DNA from: an uncultured Ruminococcus sp.
GTDB lineage: Bacteria; Bacillota; Clostridia; Oscillospirales; Ruminococcaceae
Direction: 5' to 3'
DNA length: 23,612 bases
NCBI GenBank assembly: GCA_945835085.1
Contig: CAMAIG010000003.1
Coordinates: forward strand, 1 to 23,612
Below, piece by piece: positions 21,729 through 23,612 of the stretch (position 1 is its first letter; every line of letters begins with the position of its first letter). A program made the position numbers and the translations under genes. The notes under the pieces were generated by a model. That model saw nothing but the letters and a program-made list of their open reading frames with translations. It was not told the origin of the DNA and searched no databases.

Positions 21729-22607
21729 ATGAAACTGCTTACTTATATTTACAACAATACAGAAAGCATCGGCGTGCTTTCGGGTGACGAAAAACAGGTC
21801 GTGCCCTGCACAGACCTCGGCATAAGCTATCCGACAATGGAGGAGCTTGCCGTAAAAATTACAGACGAGGAGCTTGCAGAAACCGCAAAAAGGCTTGAAG
21901 GCTGCAAGGGCATTCCCCTTGAAAATGTAAAGGTGCTGGCACCTATCCCCCGTCCCTCACGGGATATAATCTGCCTGGGCGTGAATTTCAAGGACCATGC
22001 CGAGGAGAGCAAGGACGTTATGGGTGCGGAATATGCAGGAGAAAGAAAATATCCCATCTATTTTGCAAAGCATGTAAATGAGGCTGTGGCTGACGGCGAT
22101 GATATCGACGGCCATTTTGACATCGTCACCGATCTTGACTACGAGGTGGAGATGGCTTTCGTTGTAAGACGGGATATTGTTAAGGCAAAGGCTGAGGACG
22201 CCGCAAAATACGTTTTCGGCTATACCATAATGAATGACGTCAGCGCCCGCTGCATTCAGATGCGCCATAAGCAGTGGTTCAGAGGAAAAAGCTTCGACGG
22301 CTTTGCGCCTATGGGTCCCTATCTTGTAACAGCAGACGAGTTTGATTTTCCTCCAAAAACAGACCTTACCTGCAGGGTCAACGGTGAGCTTCGCCAGAAC
22401 ACCAACACCGCCCTCTATATACATAATATCCCCTATGTGGTGGAGGATCTTTCCTCCGCAATGCTCGTTAAGGCAGGCACAATTATTTCAATGGGCACTC
22501 CCGCCGGTGTGGGAATGGGCTTCAAGCCCCCCAGATATCTGAAGCACGGCGATGTGGTGGAATGCGAGGTCGGCGGAATAGGAAAGCTCACAAACACGGT
22601 TAAATAA
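21729..22607 (+). CDS. Fumarylacetoacetate hydrolase-family protein
   Basis: 292 residues. A short N-terminal region (~1-75) precedes the FAH catalytic domain, which has ICLGVNFKDHAEE, the metal-binding acidic set in DLDYEVEMAFV, NDVSARCIQ, WFRGKSFDGFAPMGP and GTPAGVGMG. Members hydrolyse or decarboxylate C-C bonds in 2-oxo acids (acylpyruvate, oxaloacetate, 2-keto-3-deoxy sugar acids). Which one applies here is not decidable from the sequence. An AAAGGGA ribosome site precedes the ATG. The aldo/keto reductase gene starts 24 bases after it and is likely co-transcribed. Confidence 0.92.
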   Translation: MKLLTYIYNNTESIGVLSGDEKQVVPCTDLGISYPTMEELAVKITDEELAETAKRLEGCKGIPLENVKVLAPIPRPSRDIICLGVNFKDHAEESKDVMGAEYAGERKYPIYFAKHVNEAVADGDDIDGHFDIVTDLDYEVEMAFVVRRDIVKAKAEDAAKYVFGYTIMNDVSARCIQMRHKQWFRGKSFDGFAPMGPYLVTADEFDFPPKTDLTCRVNGELRQNTNTALYIHNIPYVVEDLSSAMLVKAGTIISMGTPAGVGMGFKPPRYLKHGDVVECEVGGIGKLTNTVK

Positions 22608-22631
22608 ACAATAACGACGGGAGGAACAAAA

Positions 22632-23612
22632 ATGATAACCAAAAGAAAAATTGACAAGCTCGGCATCGAAACCTCGCTTCTGGGCTTCGGCTGCATGAGA
22701 TTTCCGACGATAGACGGCAGGATAGACGAGGAAAGAGCGGAAGCAATGCTTGATGAAGCTTACAGACAGGGTGTAAATTATTTTGACACAGCCTATCCCT
22801 ATCACGGAGGGCAGAGCGAGCCATTCACAGGAAAGGTACTTGACAAATATCCGAGAGAGTCCTATTATCTTGCCACAAAGCTTCCCTGCTGGGAGATAAA
22901 CAGTCTTGATGACGCCAAGCGAATATTTGAGGAGCAGCTTCGCCGCCTTAATAAAGAATATGTTGATTTTTATCTCCTTCATGCCCTGGGACGGGACAGA
23001 TGGCACAAGATGAAGGACCTGGGCGTGGTCGAATACTGCGAGCAGCTTAAAAATGAGGGTAAGATAAGATATCTGGGATTTTCCTTCCATGACAGCTATG
23101 AAGCCTTTGAGGAGATAGCCACATACCGTGACTGGGATTTCTGCCAGATACAGCTTAATTACATGGATACCGACGAGCAGGCAGGAATGAAGGGCTATGA
23201 GCTTACGGAAAAGCTGGGTATTCCCCTAATCATAATGGAGCCGATAAAGGGCGGCTCACTTGCAAATCTTCCCGAGGAGATTACGGCACAGTTCAGGGCA
23301 ATTGACCCTAAGCGTTCCTCTGCTGCATGGGCGCTGAGCTGGGTCGCTTCCCTGCCGAATGTAAAGGTAATTCTCAGCGGAATGTCCGATGAAGCTCAGG
23401 TGGGTGACAATATCAAGACCTTTACCGATTTCAAGGCTCTTTCGGAGGAAGAAAACGCCGCTGTAATGAACATTGCGGATATGCTCAGAAGCAGGGTAAA
23501 CAACGGCTGCACAGGCTGCAATTATTGTATGCCCTGTCCTGCGGGAGTAAATATCCCCTATAATTTCAAAATATGGAACACCTATGGTATATACGAAAAC
23601 AAGGGCGGCTCT
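22632..23612 (+). CDS. Aldo/keto reductase with C-terminal 4Fe-4S motif (partial, runs off the window)
   Basis: 327 residues are visible, with no stop before the right edge. It begins MITKRKIDKLGIETSLLGFGCMR, typical of this group. The catalytic tetrad is seen as Asp in YFDTAYPY, Tyr in the same motif, Lys in LATKLP and His in LLHAL. The C-terminal part has CTGCNYCMPCPAGVNIP, a CxxCxxCxxxCP iron-sulfur motif. This marks the anaerobe-specific AKR branch that probably couples NAD(P)H-type chemistry to a low-potential electron carrier; the substrate is unknown. GGGAGGA lies six bases before the ATG. It probably forms an operon with the FAH-family gene. Confidence 0.9.
   Translation, partial: MITKRKIDKLGIETSLLGFGCMRFPTIDGRIDEERAEAMLDEAYRQGVNYFDTAYPYHGGQSEPFTGKVLDKYPRESYYLATKLPCWEINSLDDAKRIFEEQLRRLNKEYVDFYLLHALGRDRWHKMKDLGVVEYCEQLKNEGKIRYLGFSFHDSYEAFEEIATYRDWDFCQIQLNYMDTDEQAGMKGYELTEKLGIPLIIMEPIKGGSLANLPEEITAQFRAIDPKRSSAAWALSWVASLPNVKVILSGMSDEAQVGDNIKTFTDFKALSEEENAAVMNIADMLRSRVNNGCTGCNYCMPCPAGVNIPYNFKIWNTYGIYENKGGS

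Noticed and set aside
1..23612. CRISPR arrays, tRNA or rRNA genes, prophage or integrase genes
   Set aside because: No regularly spaced repeats, cloverleaf-like sequence, rRNA-like stretch or phage/recombinase coding sequence was seen on either strand.

Overview
The window looks like a chromosomal segment of a low-to-mid GC Gram-positive gut or rumen bacterium, most likely a Ruminococcus-like member of the Oscillospiraceae. This is inferred from the strong GGAGG-type ribosome sites, near-consensus sigma-A promoters, cytosolic LacI-sensor/GGDEF/EAL fusion proteins, an intracellular GH51 arabinofuranosidase, and a small Cys-rich protein of a clostridial type. No rRNA, tRNA, CRISPR array, phage gene or transposase gene is visible.

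Layout. (1) 1-7810 is a signalling block. An EAL protein with a LacI-type sensor and a degenerate GGDEF domain (286-2976, minus) and a GGDEF protein with the same kind of sensor (5884-7767, plus) flank a two-component system (response regulator then histidine kinase, 5641 to 3367, minus). (2) 7814-9057 (minus) is a metallo-beta-lactamase-fold hydrolase followed by a GNAT acetyltransferase. A 164-bp hairpin MITE-like element lies in their leader. (3) 9446-14437 (plus) is a housekeeping run: rpiB, upp, glmS, a family 2 glycosyltransferase, ppa and cdd (pentose phosphate isomerisation, pyrimidine salvage, amino-sugar synthesis, pyrophosphate removal). (4) 14660-18490 is a carbohydrate block: an SGNH esterase, a Cys-rich small protein and a GH51 arabinofuranosidase on the minus strand, with a divergent AraC-type regulator. 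(5) 18537-21615 holds a small membrane protein, tpiA, a small exported or anchored protein and gpmI (glycolysis). (6) 21729 to the right edge holds a fumarylacetoacetase-family protein and an aldo/keto reductase with a C-terminal iron-sulfur motif, cut by the window end.

The most unusual content is between genes. A dispersed repeat has four copies with identical spacing (GTTGG, 30 bases, CTCGGTAAC, 6 bases, ATTGAAG or close to it). They lie at 1-80, 106-187, 3290-3362 and, inverted, 14464-14545. A fifth, apparently internally deleted derivative at 10545-10620 lies just before glmS. Three of the copies sit directly downstream of a gene and point back into its 3' end. The hairpin element at 9077-9240 has imperfect terminal inverted repeats, a TGTA direct duplication on both sides, and lies between a good promoter and the gene it serves.

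Together the genes suggest a plant-polysaccharide-using anaerobe. Sugar-like ligands may be read directly by cytosolic LacI-like domains that set cyclic-di-GMP levels, while an AraC regulator controls arabinoside breakdown. These functional links are inferences from domain content and gene order.
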